This document shows, one piece after another, positions 34,063 through 42,299 of a DNA stretch of 64,000 bases. Under the pieces are notes generated by a model. The model saw nothing but the letters and a program-made list of their open reading frames with translations, was not told the DNA's origin and did no database searches. Source of the stretch: Sulfurovum sp. UBA4779 (GTDB lineage Bacteria; Campylobacterota; Campylobacteria; Campylobacterales; Sulfurovaceae). The stretch spans positions 1-64,000 of the forward strand of contig DHHF01000004.1 in the NCBI GenBank assembly GCA_002403155.1, given 5' to 3'. Both the position numbers and the translations under genes were made by a program. Positions within the stretch are counted from its first letter, which is position 1; every line of letters starts with the position of its first letter.

Positions 34063-35181
34063 CTAATTGTCCAGCTTTTCCAATCCATATACTTCTGTTT
34101 CGGTCATTTCATCAAACTTTAGCATTGTTTTTCCGTAATGCTCTTTTAAAAACGTTTTTGCATCTTCCTCTTTTTCAAACGGAATCGGTTCATTCCCCAT
34201 AGGGCCAAATACATTTGAGTGCAATACATAAAAAGCTTTTTTGCCGTCTATCTCTTTTTGCGTATAATAGTCGGTCACCCTTATTTCTTTAAAGTCTTCC
34301 AGCTTGTGGGCAGATTCGAATTTCGAAGGGTTGAAATAAAATTTCATCAAATCTTTTACACCGTCAAAATAGTATGTATGTTCCTGTGTAACGATTTTGG
34401 CTGCCCATTTGGGATACTTGAAAACAAACATTCCGCATACCGGGCACTTGGCATCTTGAGGAACCTTCATAACATTTTTGTTTTGTTCAAGATCGCCGAA
34501 TCTTTTTACTTCCCATAGATATAAAGAAACGGTTTGCAAGTTGTCCGAACTCAACCTTCCGCATCGTTTCTTTGTATCTATATCGGTTTTTAGATCAAGC
34601 AAAGTGTCATATTGGCTTGGGTCAAATTTTTCACACAATCTTTCATAGATCTTCTCGCCTTTTTGATAGCGCTTTTCTTTTTTTGCTTTTAAAAATTCCC
34701 TATCCAGTTCCAAATCTTTAATCGCCAGATACAAAGTAAAATCAAAATCCCTGATATCGCCGCCGTACTGCTGTACAAACTCTTTTGCATCGGCTTCCTT
34801 TTCAAATGCAATCTTGGAAAACTTTGAATAGGCTGTTTTTGCCTTCGAGTTGGTTACATAATATGCCCTCAGCGCATTGATCAATTTTTGGCTTTTTGCA
34901 TCCACCGCCAAAATCTCTTGGATTCTTGTTTTGATCGCATCATAGTCTTCTGCTAAAAACCGCAGCGCCGCATACTGTTTTGTCTGACCGTCTGTCAGCT
35001 TGACGATATAGTTTGTTTTATAAGTATCTTTAAGTTCTTCTGCGCTTACAGAGCACCATTTTTGGGTGAGCACCGGATCTTTGATGGTTGCCTTTTCCTT
35101 AAAAGTTTTAGCGTTTGCATAAAGCGTAAGCGAAAGAATAGCCGCAATATACATTGCGGCTATTTTGAATATATTATTCAT
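34063..35181 (-). CDS. Double-NosL protein with heme-less cytochrome-like middle domain
   Basis: The 372-residue exported protein (signal 1-24) has an N-terminal NosL-like half (about 35-150) that has lost the copper cysteines except Cys43 (KWCSVS), a middle helical domain (about 170-230) with GEKIYERLC and CGRLSSDNLQ, and a C-terminal NosL domain with an intact CPVCGM at 246-251 and the KDLMKFYF segment. The middle domain resembles the ends of a small cytochrome c, but CxxCH is missing. Only Cys183 and Cys207 remain. It overlaps the upstream NosL-like gene by 8 bases. Copper handling is inferred from the CPVCGM site. Confidence 0.82.
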   Translation of the reverse strand: MNNIFKIAAMYIAAILSLTLYANAKTFKEKATIKDPVLTQKWCSVSAEELKDTYKTNYIVKLTDGQTKQYAALRFLAEDYDAIKTRIQEILAVDAKSQKLINALRAYYVTNSKAKTAYSKFSKIAFEKEADAKEFVQQYGGDIRDFDFTLYLAIKDLELDREFLKAKKEKRYQKGEKIYERLCEKFDPSQYDTLLDLKTDIDTKKRCGRLSSDNLQTVSLYLWEVKRFGDLEQNKNVMKVPQDAKCPVCGMFVFKYPKWAAKIVTQEHTYYFDGVKDLMKFYFNPSKFESAHKLEDFKEIRVTDYYTQKEIDGKKAFYVLHSNVFGPMGNEPIPFEKEEDAKTFLKEHYGKTMLKFDEMTETEVYGLEKLDN

Positions 35182-35977
35182 GGCCTTTTTGTTCCATCAT
35201 TTTTTTCTTAAACATTTCGGCATTTGCTTTGATCTCTTCATTTGCCCCGTACTGTTTTTCAAAATTGCCGAGTTTTTGATCCCAGATATGAAGTGAAACC
35301 GCCTGAAGCTGCATATCGTCAAGCTCGCCGCATGTTTTTGAATCTCTGATCATAGATTTCAAAGTTGCTATACTGTGTGCATGGAATGTTTCGATTTTTG
35401 CTTTATCGCATTTTTCATTGTAAAGCTTTTCTCCCATTTGCCACATTTTTGAACTTTTCATTGCTAAAAGCATTCCCATGTCTTTGGTAAAATCACTCAC
35501 TGCCGTTTTATACGTTTCATTAAAATTCATTACCGTACCGCCGTTTTGAGAAGCAAACTCTTCTGCTTGTGCTTTCTGCGCAAACGCATATTTGCTTGTC
35601 ATCGTCATCGTTCCGGGCTTCTTGCTGCCAACCACATAGAAGGCTTTTTTGGCATCTGTAAATTGATTGGATGCGATATCTACCACCTTGATAGATTTAA
35701 CGCTTTCTTTTTTGTCTCTTAGATAACCCATCTCCATCTCTTCTACCAAGCAGTGGATAGAACAATATTGTCTATGCGTTCCGTCTGCGAGCTCGACGGC
35801 ATGGGAAGTTTTATAATATTTGGGAAGGTTCATTCCGCAATTTGGGCAGTAAAGCTTCTCTTTTCCGCTTTGAAGCAGTGTGGCTTCCTTTTCCGGAACT
35901 GATTGAAACATTTCCTGTGCGTGCATGCCTACCACTCCAATCAGCATTACAGCCAATACCATTTTTAACTTTTTCAT
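35174..35977 (-). CDS. NosL-family protein with heme-less cytochrome-like tail
   Basis: The 267-residue exported protein (signal about 1-20) starts with a NosL domain carrying CPNCGM at 44-49, a second cysteine pair in YCSIHC at 71-76 and KKAFYVVGSKKPGTMT. The C-terminal part (about 178-238, GEKLYNEKC, CGELDDMQLQAVSLHIW) matches the middle domain of the next gene and also lacks CxxCH. Its cysteines are Cys190 and Cys216. ATG 35977 has AAGGAG 8 bases upstream. It is the first gene of the NosL-ABC-CPYC unit. Confidence 0.85.
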   Translation of the reverse strand: MKKLKMVLAVMLIGVVGMHAQEMFQSVPEKEATLLQSGKEKLYCPNCGMNLPKYYKTSHAVELADGTHRQYCSIHCLVEEMEMGYLRDKKESVKSIKVVDIASNQFTDAKKAFYVVGSKKPGTMTMTSKYAFAQKAQAEEFASQNGGTVMNFNETYKTAVSDFTKDMGMLLAMKSSKMWQMGEKLYNEKCDKAKIETFHAHSIATLKSMIRDSKTCGELDDMQLQAVSLHIWDQKLGNFEKQYGANEEIKANAEMFKKKMMEQKGHE

Positions 35978-36026
35978 GGAAAAACTCCTTGTATAAATTA
36001 ATTTTTCAAATATTTTTGAAAAACCT

Positions 36027-36048
36027 ATTATAAACATTTTTGTGTTAA
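36027..36048 (-). promoter_or_regulatory. Candidate promoter of the NosL-ABC-CPYC unit
   Basis: On the minus strand a TATAAT -10 lies at 36032-36027, about 50 bases before the start codon, without a good -35. The stretch upstream holds TTAACACAAAA (36048-36038), the same 11 bases found in reverse orientation within the nosZ promoter palindrome. A poor -35 with a shared motif suggests activator control. Confidence 0.5.
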
Positions 36049-36097
36049 TTTAGTATTTTGCACATATGCGCATAATTGTATGCTATCACAACAAATA

Positions 36098-36913
36098 TTA
36101 ATTAGATATTAAATTTTTGATATCTAAACATATTTTTGTGCCTATGTCTTTTTGAGAAGAAATCTTTATGTCGATTTTATTGTTGTCGCAAAACTCTTTT
36201 ACCATACTTAGCCCGATACCGTGTCCGAAGATGCCGCTCTCCTCTCTATAGTATCTTTCAAAAATGCTAAAAAGATTTTGGTTTTCAATCCCTATGCCGC
36301 TATCCTCGATACAGAGCTTGTCTTTTTCAAATGCAATATGTACAAATCCGTCTTTTTTGTTAAATTTTATCGCATTTGAAATAAGATTTTCTACCGCTTT
36401 TGCAAAACCTCTTTTATCGCATATTATATAAATTACCGGACAGCTTACTGTGATCTCTATCTCTTTTTTGATATCATCGAATTTTTTCACTATCCGGTCC
36501 AAAAACTCTGACAGCTCAAACTCTTCAGGTTCTATGCTGCGGTTTTCTTTTCGCAACAGATATTCAAGCTCATTGTATAAATCCTCTAGATTTGCAGATG
36601 CTTGGGAGATCCTTTGGAGCCGTTTTAGATTTTTTTCGTCTTTAAGCGTATTTTGCAAAAGTTTTACGTTCGCATCAATAGTCGCTATGGGGATATTGAG
36701 TTCATGAAGGGTGTTTTTGATATATTTTTCCATTGCCGTTTGAGCATCAAATAAGGGTTTAGATATAATTTTTGCCAAGTAATACCCCAAAATACCTATT
36801 AAACCGATATTTCCGAGAAAAAAGACAATATCATTAAAATGAAACACTTCTTGCAATATTTTCAAACATATATAAGAAAAAAGCATCAAAAACAAAAATG
36901 TCACTATTTGCAA
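36098..36913 (-). CDS. Sensor histidine kinase
   Basis: The 271-residue protein has two N-terminal transmembrane segments with almost no periplasmic loop, then a HisKA domain with the phospho-acceptor in TLHELNIPIATID (near residue 70) and an HATPase_c domain with N box ENLISNAIKFNKKD, G1 DSGIGI and G2 HGIGLSMV. The tiny loop suggests sensing in the membrane or cytoplasm. The first in-frame start is a TTG at 36913 and the true start is uncertain, with an ATG 9 codons later. It is paired with the response regulator 13 bases upstream. Confidence 0.88.
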   Translation of the reverse strand: MQIVTFLFLMLFSYICLKILQEVFHFNDIVFFLGNIGLIGILGYYLAKIISKPLFDAQTAMEKYIKNTLHELNIPIATIDANVKLLQNTLKDEKNLKRLQRISQASANLEDLYNELEYLLRKENRSIEPEEFELSEFLDRIVKKFDDIKKEIEITVSCPVIYIICDKRGFAKAVENLISNAIKFNKKDGFVHIAFEKDKLCIEDSGIGIENQNLFSIFERYYREESGIFGHGIGLSMVKEFCDNNKIDIKISSQKDIGTKICLDIKNLISN

Positions 36914-36926
36914 AAAAGCATATGCA

Positions 36927-37583
36927 CTAGAGTTTGAGTTTATAGCCGACTCCTTTTATATTTTCTATCATCTCTTTGCCCAAAAGACTTTTAAGCTTTG
37001 TGATATAAACCCTCAATGAACCGCTGCTGAAAGTATCATCCCCCCATACATGTTTTATGATATACTCTTTTGAAACTATTTGATTTTTATTGTCAATAAA
37101 AATTTCCAGCAGTTTTGCCAGCTTTTGAGGGAGTTTAGTGTCTCCCTGGCGTGTTGACAGTATACACTCTTTTAGATCATAGGAGATATCCGGGGCCAAT
37201 TTAACCTCGCTTTGATACACAGCCGTTCTTTTTAATACCGCTTCTATCCGATGAATGAGCTCATCATTGTCAAAAGGTTTTTTGATAAAATCATCGCATC
37301 CGCTTGAAAAAGCTTTATTCAATATTTCTTTTTCTTTATGGGAGGTTAAAAAAATGACCGGCGTATAGATATCTTTTGCTCTTAACTCTTTAAGCAAATC
37401 TATCCCGCTTGACCCGGGCAAATTGATATCCAAAAGATAAAGATCAAACACTTTGGAACGATCCAATGCGATTGCCTCCTCATAATTGTTTGCAATTTTA
37501 CAGCCAAACCCGTTCTCCTCCAACACATCTTCCAATGTTTGTGCCAGCAGTTTATCATCTTCTACTACCAGTATATTACTCAT
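36927..37583 (-). CDS. OmpR-family response regulator
   Basis: The 218-residue protein has a receiver domain (phospho-acceptor Asp in LYLLDINLPG, Lys in FIKKPFDNDEL, acidic pair VVEDDK) and a winged-helix output domain (about 130-218, SLRVYITKLKSLL and NIKGVGYKL). It starts at ATG 37583 with a GGGGGG ribosome site 8-13 bases upstream. A GTG two codons earlier is possible. It forms a two-component system with the kinase and lies directly upstream of the NosL-ABC unit, so control of the copper/nos genes is likely but unproven. Confidence 0.9.
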   Translation of the reverse strand: MSNILVVEDDKLLAQTLEDVLEENGFGCKIANNYEEAIALDRSKVFDLYLLDINLPGSSGIDLLKELRAKDIYTPVIFLTSHKEKEILNKAFSSGCDDFIKKPFDNDELIHRIEAVLKRTAVYQSEVKLAPDISYDLKECILSTRQGDTKLPQKLAKLLEIFIDNKNQIVSKEYIIKHVWGDDTFSSGSLRVYITKLKSLLGKEMIENIKGVGYKLKL

Positions 37584-37655
37584 ACCCACACCCCCCTTTC
37601 ACCTGCTTATCTATCGCACTTTCCCTTTTATGCTTATAACCAGAACATATAATTA

Positions 37656-37678
37656 TGATAATCACTTTTAAATTATCA
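37656..37678. promoter_or_regulatory. Inverted repeat upstream of the two-component genes
   Basis: TGATAAT (37656-37662) and ATTATCA (37672-37678) pair exactly around 9 bases. The site lies about 73 bases upstream of the response-regulator start within an AT-rich gap and could be its autoregulatory site. The GATAAT/ATTATC arms also recall Fur boxes, but the spacing does not fit. Confidence 0.4.
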
Positions 37679-37856
37679 CATTATTAATTATAATTGAATC
37701 TGGACAAAAATTATCTTAAAATTATAGCCATTTGTTAAAAAATATTTAGCATTTGCATTATCTTGACTTCAAAAGATATAATAATTGCATTTGATAAGCT
37801 ATTTAACCCAAAAATGATCGAATAAAAATCGAATAAAAAAAGGAGGTACTGTATCC

Positions 37857-38450
37857 ATGGCAAAAACAAAAAGTTTTGAACAATATGCAGAAAACTATGA
37901 AATATGGTTTGAAAAACATAAAACGATCTATGACGATGAAGTGCAAACAGCAAAAAAACTGATAGGCCCGGCTTCCAACGGCTTTGAGATAGGCATAGGA
38001 AGCGGAAAATTTGCGCTCCCTTTGGGCATCAAAATCGGCATCGAGCCTTCAAAGAGGATGAGGGAACTTGCGCAGGCAAAAGGACTTGAAGTTATTGACG
38101 GCGTTGCCGAAAACCTTCCTTTTGAGAATGAAAAATTTAATTTTGCCGTCATGATCACAACTGTTTGTTTTGTGGACGATCTATTGCAAGCGCTATCGGA
38201 AGCCTACCGCGTCATCGTTCCGGGCGGATTCCTGCTTATAGGCATGGTTGAAAAAAATTCACCGATGGGAAAAGAGTATCAAGAGAAAAAAGCCAAAAGC
38301 AAATTTTACGGGGAGGCTTCTTTCTATTCGACCCAAGAAGTGACGGCGCTGGCACAAAAAGCCGGTTTTGTGTATGATACTTCTTTGGGAGTTGAAAGCA
38401 CAAACAACGATTTTATCTTTATCAAATACGTCAAGCCGAAAACATCATGA
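37857..38450 (+). CDS. Class I SAM-dependent methyltransferase
   Basis: The 197-residue protein is a UbiE/Methyltransf_11 type enzyme, with motif I FEIGIGSGKFALPL near 43-56, the acidic ribose-binding loop GIEPSKRM, and AENLPFENEKFNFAVMITTVCFVDD near 84-108, then RVIVPGGFLLIG. The substrate is not identifiable. GGAGG lies 11-15 bases before the ATG. It stands alone between the two-component genes and the host-attachment-like gene and nothing nearby hints at its target. Confidence 0.85.
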   Translation: MAKTKSFEQYAENYEIWFEKHKTIYDDEVQTAKKLIGPASNGFEIGIGSGKFALPLGIKIGIEPSKRMRELAQAKGLEVIDGVAENLPFENEKFNFAVMITTVCFVDDLLQALSEAYRVIVPGGFLLIGMVEKNSPMGKEYQEKKAKSKFYGEASFYSTQEVTALAQKAGFVYDTSLGVESTNNDFIFIKYVKPKTS

Positions 38451-38618
38451 TAATGCGGCAAAACAATCATCATAATATGGCACAAACGATCCATTGAAAA
38501 ATTTTTTAAGTTTATTATAAATTTTGGTATTTTTTTTCGAATTAATTTTGGTACAATAAATCAGCCGATATTGGAATATTCTATTTCAACACCAGGCTAT
38601 CAAATCAGAGGAGTCTCC

Positions 38619-39056
38619 ATGTCAACAAAACTTATTATTATCACTGATCTACAACGCTTTAAACTTTTTGGCAGCAAAATTGATCCGATGGGAAGGGAAT
38701 CGCTTGATCTGCTTCAAAGCATAGACAGCCTTGAAACACATCTGAGAATCAGAGAAAAAGTTTCCGATCGCCAAGGGAATTTTCATGGCATAGGCGGAAG
38801 CGGTTCGGGTGAAGACCACAACCTTGGCCTCGAAGAAGAACGACGACGAATCAAAGAGATAGCGCAGGAAATCTCAAATGCACTTGCAGAACATGCCCAT
38901 GAAGAGTGGTATTTGGCTGCACCAAAAGCTATCAACAATCAAATCGTAGAACTTTTAAGCGCTGAGGCAAAAAGCACAATGACCATCAACCTTCATTCGG
39001 ATTTAACCAAAATTCCTGATGACCAACTGTTAAAACATTTTGCCAAAGAGGCATAA
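38619..39056 (+). CDS. Host_attach/baeRF-like family protein
   Basis: The 145-residue protein matches the family labelled 'required for attachment to host cells' (PF10116), a degenerate peptide-release-factor-like fold. The phrases TKLIIITDLQRFKLF, a glycine/serine loop around FHGIGGSGSGED, WYLAAPKAINNQIVELL and INLHSDLTKIPDDQL are typical. The name comes from Agrobacterium and says little about function in free-living bacteria. ATG 38619 has GAGGAG 6-11 bases upstream. The 16 in-frame codons before it are not conserved. Confidence 0.8.
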   Translation: MSTKLIIITDLQRFKLFGSKIDPMGRESLDLLQSIDSLETHLRIREKVSDRQGNFHGIGGSGSGEDHNLGLEEERRRIKEIAQEISNALAEHAHEEWYLAAPKAINNQIVELLSAEAKSTMTINLHSDLTKIPDDQLLKHFAKEA

Positions 39057-39079
39057 AAAACTTTTTAAAAGGAGACGCA

Positions 39080-40105
39080 ATGTCGCATATAGCATGGCTT
39101 TCCAAAAAACTTGAAGACGGAAGGATTGCATGCGAAGCATGCAATCAGCATTGCAAACTGCAAGAGGGTGAATACGGTATCTGCGGTATCCGCAAAGTCG
39201 AAAATGGGCAGTTGCGGCTTCTTACCTACGGTTTGGCTGCGGCGATGAATGTCGACCCGGTCGAAAAAAAACCGATGTTTCATTTTTTGCCGGGATCAAA
39301 AGCCTTTTCTTTTGGGACGGTCGGCTGCAATTTTTCTTGCAAATTTTGCCAAAATTTCGACATCTCCCAATACCCCAAAGAACACCATCATGAAGTTTTC
39401 GGACGTTCCTTGTCTCCCCAGGCTGCGGTAGATTTGGCGCTTCAAAATGAATGCCAAAGCATTGCCTATACCTATAATGAACCGGTAGTTTTTTTTGAAT
39501 ATACCTATGATACCGCTAAACTTGCGCATGAAGCAGGATTGAAAAATATCTATGTAACGAGCGGCTATGAAACCCATAAAGCAATCGATACGATCGCTCC
39601 TTTTTTGGACGGAATGAATATCGACATCAAATCCTACAGCCAGTCTTTCTATAAAAATATCTGCGGCGCATCGCTTAAACCGGTGCTTGACACCATTGAG
39701 TATGCGCACAAAAAAGGGATATGGGTAGAAACAACCACCCTGCTCATCCCCGGCCATAACGATTCGGAAGAGGAGATCCGCGCCATCGCAAAATTCCAAG
39801 CAGACCTTGACGTATCAATGCCATGGCATATCAGCGGTTTTTATCCGATGTACAAGATGAAAGATGTTCCCCCTACCCCTCCCCAAACACTTCGCCGTGC
39901 CTATGAGATCGGCAAGGAAATGGGGTTAAAATATGTTTATGTAGGAAACATCGATGATAAAGCCCGCGAATCAACCTATTGCCCGGGGTGCAATCATTTG
40001 GTAATTGAGCGGCATGGCCAAATCGGCCAGTATGTAACCAACCGCCTGATTAATACCAACGAATGCCCTTCGTGCGGAACCAAAATCGAAGGAGTGTGGC
40101 GCTAG
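39080..40105 (+). CDS. amrS: AmmeMemoRadiSam-system radical SAM enzyme
   Basis: The 341-residue protein is a radical SAM enzyme of the AmrS/PflA-like branch. The N-terminal CEACNQHCKLQEGEYGICGIR region and the iron-sulfur motif CNFSCKFCQNFDIS near 91-104 are clear. A C-terminal CPGCNHLVIER and CPSCGTKIEG add a rubredoxin-like metal site. The usual partners AmrA and AmrB (Memo) are not next to it. An AAGGAG ribosome site precedes the ATG. Its stop overlaps the stop of the convergent lpdA gene by 4 bases. Substrate unknown. Confidence 0.9.
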   Translation: MSHIAWLSKKLEDGRIACEACNQHCKLQEGEYGICGIRKVENGQLRLLTYGLAAAMNVDPVEKKPMFHFLPGSKAFSFGTVGCNFSCKFCQNFDISQYPKEHHHEVFGRSLSPQAAVDLALQNECQSIAYTYNEPVVFFEYTYDTAKLAHEAGLKNIYVTSGYETHKAIDTIAPFLDGMNIDIKSYSQSFYKNICGASLKPVLDTIEYAHKKGIWVETTTLLIPGHNDSEEEIRAIAKFQADLDVSMPWHISGFYPMYKMKDVPPTPPQTLRRAYEIGKEMGLKYVYVGNIDDKARESTYCPGCNHLVIERHGQIGQYVTNRLINTNECPSCGTKIEGVWR

Positions 40106-41448
40106 AGCTGCGACATGAACTCCGAGAGCGTAGGATGCACGCAAATCAGTGCAGAAAGCTCTTGGAGCGTCAGCTTTTTCTCAACGGCCAGCAGCAGCGG
40201 ATGAATGAGTTCGGTTGCCTGCATTCCGACAACACAAGCTCCCAGCACTGTGCCGGCTTGAGGACAGACAATCAGTTTTATAAATCCTGTATCATCCCCT
40301 GCTATTTTTGCTTTTGCGTTTGCTTTAAAAAAAACTTTTTTCACTTCATAGGCACGGTTTTGTTTTTTTGCTTCTCTTTCATTGAGGCCGCAAGAAGCAA
40401 TCTGCGGCTCTGAAAAAATCGCTGAAGGGGTCATATGGGTATTGGCGGCAGCTTCGCCTGTAATGATATTGTGCGCGGCGATCTTGCCTTCGGCATAGGC
40501 TGTATGGGCATAGCCGGGCGTATTGATGCAATCTCCGACGGCATAAATATGTTTTTGGCTTGTTTGAAATGCCTCGTTCACTTCGACAAATCCCTTCTCA
40601 TCTTGCCCGATAGCGGCATTTTCAAGTTTTAAATCTTTGGTACGGGGCACCCTTCCGATCGCACACAGTACCATTTCACAGGTTATCTGCTCTTCTTTTT
40701 CTGCCTTTATCAGCAATTCAACCCCTTTCTCGTTTACCTGTGCGTCCAAAATAGCTGCCGAAATAAACACTTTGATAGAACGCTTTTTGAATGAACGCAA
40801 AAGCGCTTTTGATGCGTCCTCATCTTCCCCGGAAAGCAGCTGCGGCCCCCGCACAATCATCGTTACTTCTGTGCCAAACGTACTAAAAAATGTAGCAAAC
40901 TCGCATCCGATCGGCCCTCCTCCGACTATCGCAACAGAAGAAGGAAGCGCCCGCAAACCGAAGACTTCCCGGCTTGAAATAATGCGTTTGCCGTCCAAGG
41001 GCAGATTCTGTGCTTCCCTAGATTGCGAACCCGTTGCGATAATGCACTGCTCAAAACCTATCGTTTCACCTGAAACATCGATATGGTTGGCATCTATGAA
41101 AGAGGCTTGGCCGTAACACATTTCTACGCCGGCTTGTTCAAGCAGCCACACTACGCCCGAGCGAAGCTCGTTTTTCAACGATTCGGTTTTATTGAAAAGT
41201 TGGTTTATATCCAAACCTTCATAGGGCATTTGCAAACCGTAACTGCTAAAAAGCGGGGCTTTTGCGGCAAACTCTGCGCATTGCAGATAGCTTTTGGTCG
41301 GGATGCACCCTTCATTGAGGCAAACGCCGCCTACTTGTTCTTTGTTTTGCTCTACCAGGATGGTTTTTACTCCCGCTTTGGCAAGCTGCAGCGCTGCCTC
41401 ATATCCCGCGGGCCCTGCTCCGATCACAACTGCTTGAACGTGTTTCAT
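40102..41448 (-). CDS. lpdA: Dihydrolipoyl dehydrogenase (E3)
   Basis: The 448-residue flavoprotein reoxidises dihydrolipoyl groups with NAD+. FAD-binding GAGPAGYEAALQLAKAG, redox-active GGVCLNEGCIPTKS, NAD-binding IVGGGPIGCEFATFF, the second FAD motif YAVGDCINTPGYAHTAYAEG and the C-terminal catalytic HPTLSE are all there. It is the last gene of the acsA-E1-E2-ACP-lipM-lipA-lpdA operon and starts within the lipA stop (ATGA overlap). It should serve the 2-oxoacid dehydrogenase encoded just upstream. Confidence 0.95.
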   Translation of the reverse strand: MKHVQAVVIGAGPAGYEAALQLAKAGVKTILVEQNKEQVGGVCLNEGCIPTKSYLQCAEFAAKAPLFSSYGLQMPYEGLDINQLFNKTESLKNELRSGVVWLLEQAGVEMCYGQASFIDANHIDVSGETIGFEQCIIATGSQSREAQNLPLDGKRIISSREVFGLRALPSSVAIVGGGPIGCEFATFFSTFGTEVTMIVRGPQLLSGEDEDASKALLRSFKKRSIKVFISAAILDAQVNEKGVELLIKAEKEEQITCEMVLCAIGRVPRTKDLKLENAAIGQDEKGFVEVNEAFQTSQKHIYAVGDCINTPGYAHTAYAEGKIAAHNIITGEAAANTHMTPSAIFSEPQIASCGLNEREAKKQNRAYEVKKVFFKANAKAKIAGDDTGFIKLIVCPQAGTVLGACVVGMQATELIHPLLLAVEKKLTLQELSALICVHPTLSEFMSQL

Positions 41449-42299
41449 CTTTCCTCCAAATATTCGTGTGCCATATAACTGCTTCGGGTATACGGCGAAC
41501 TTTTAACATAATCAAACCCCATCTGCATCCCCGCCCTGCGAAACATCTCAAATCGTTCCGGATTTACATACTCAACAACTCTCTCATGGCGCGATGACGG
41601 AGAAAGATACTGTCCGATGCTCAAAAAACGGCATCCGACCTTTAAAAGGTCCTCCATCACCCCAAACACTTCCTCATCCCTCTCCCCAAGGCCAAGCATG
41701 ATGCCGCTTTTGGTTGCGCAGGAAGGATTAAAAGACAAAAGCTTTTGCAGCACGCCCAACGAACTTTGATAGGCTGCTCCTTTGCGTATGCGATATAGTC
41801 GCGGTACCGTTTCCAGGTTATGTCCGATAATTTCAGCGCCGCTCGCTGCCACGCACCGAAGTGCATCATCGTTGTTTTGCAAATCGGGGATAAGAATTTC
41901 CACGACAACCGAACGATCCAACGCCTTAATCGCATGCACGGTCTTGAAAAAATGCTCTGCGCCTCCATCCTCAAGATCATCGCGCGTAGGCGATGTGATC
42001 ACGGCATGTTTTAACCCCAGCTTCGAAACAGCCAATGCTACGTTTTCGGGCTCCGAAGGATCAAGGAGGGCGGGTTTTGCCCTGCTTACGGCACAAAAGC
42101 TGCACGCACGGGTACAATGTGTTCCCATGATCATAAACGTTGCTACTTTTCGCCGATAGCATTCGCTGATATTTGGGCATAATGCCTCTTCGCAAATGGT
42201 ATGAATGCTTCTTTCCCCCAGCAGCTCTTTGATTGCCAGATGCGCACTGGGTGTAATTTTTTTGCGGAGCCACTGCGGCTTAGGAGTAAAGTTTGCCAT
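41445..42299 (-). CDS. lipA: Lipoyl synthase
   Basis: The 284-residue radical SAM enzyme inserts two sulfurs into protein-bound octanoyl chains to give lipoyl groups. Both cluster motifs are complete: the auxiliary CEEALCPNISEC and the radical SAM CTRACSFC, with the C-terminal RSSYMAHE holding the serine that binds the auxiliary cluster. It overlaps the octanoyltransferase gene by 20 bases and lpdA by 4. Together with LipM and the ACP it gives the operon its own lipoate supply. Confidence 0.96.
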   Translation of the reverse strand: MANFTPKPQWLRKKITPSAHLAIKELLGERSIHTICEEALCPNISECYRRKVATFMIMGTHCTRACSFCAVSRAKPALLDPSEPENVALAVSKLGLKHAVITSPTRDDLEDGGAEHFFKTVHAIKALDRSVVVEILIPDLQNNDDALRCVAASGAEIIGHNLETVPRLYRIRKGAAYQSSLGVLQKLLSFNPSCATKSGIMLGLGERDEEVFGVMEDLLKVGCRFLSIGQYLSPSSRHERVVEYVNPERFEMFRRAGMQMGFDYVKSSPYTRSSYMAHEYLEER

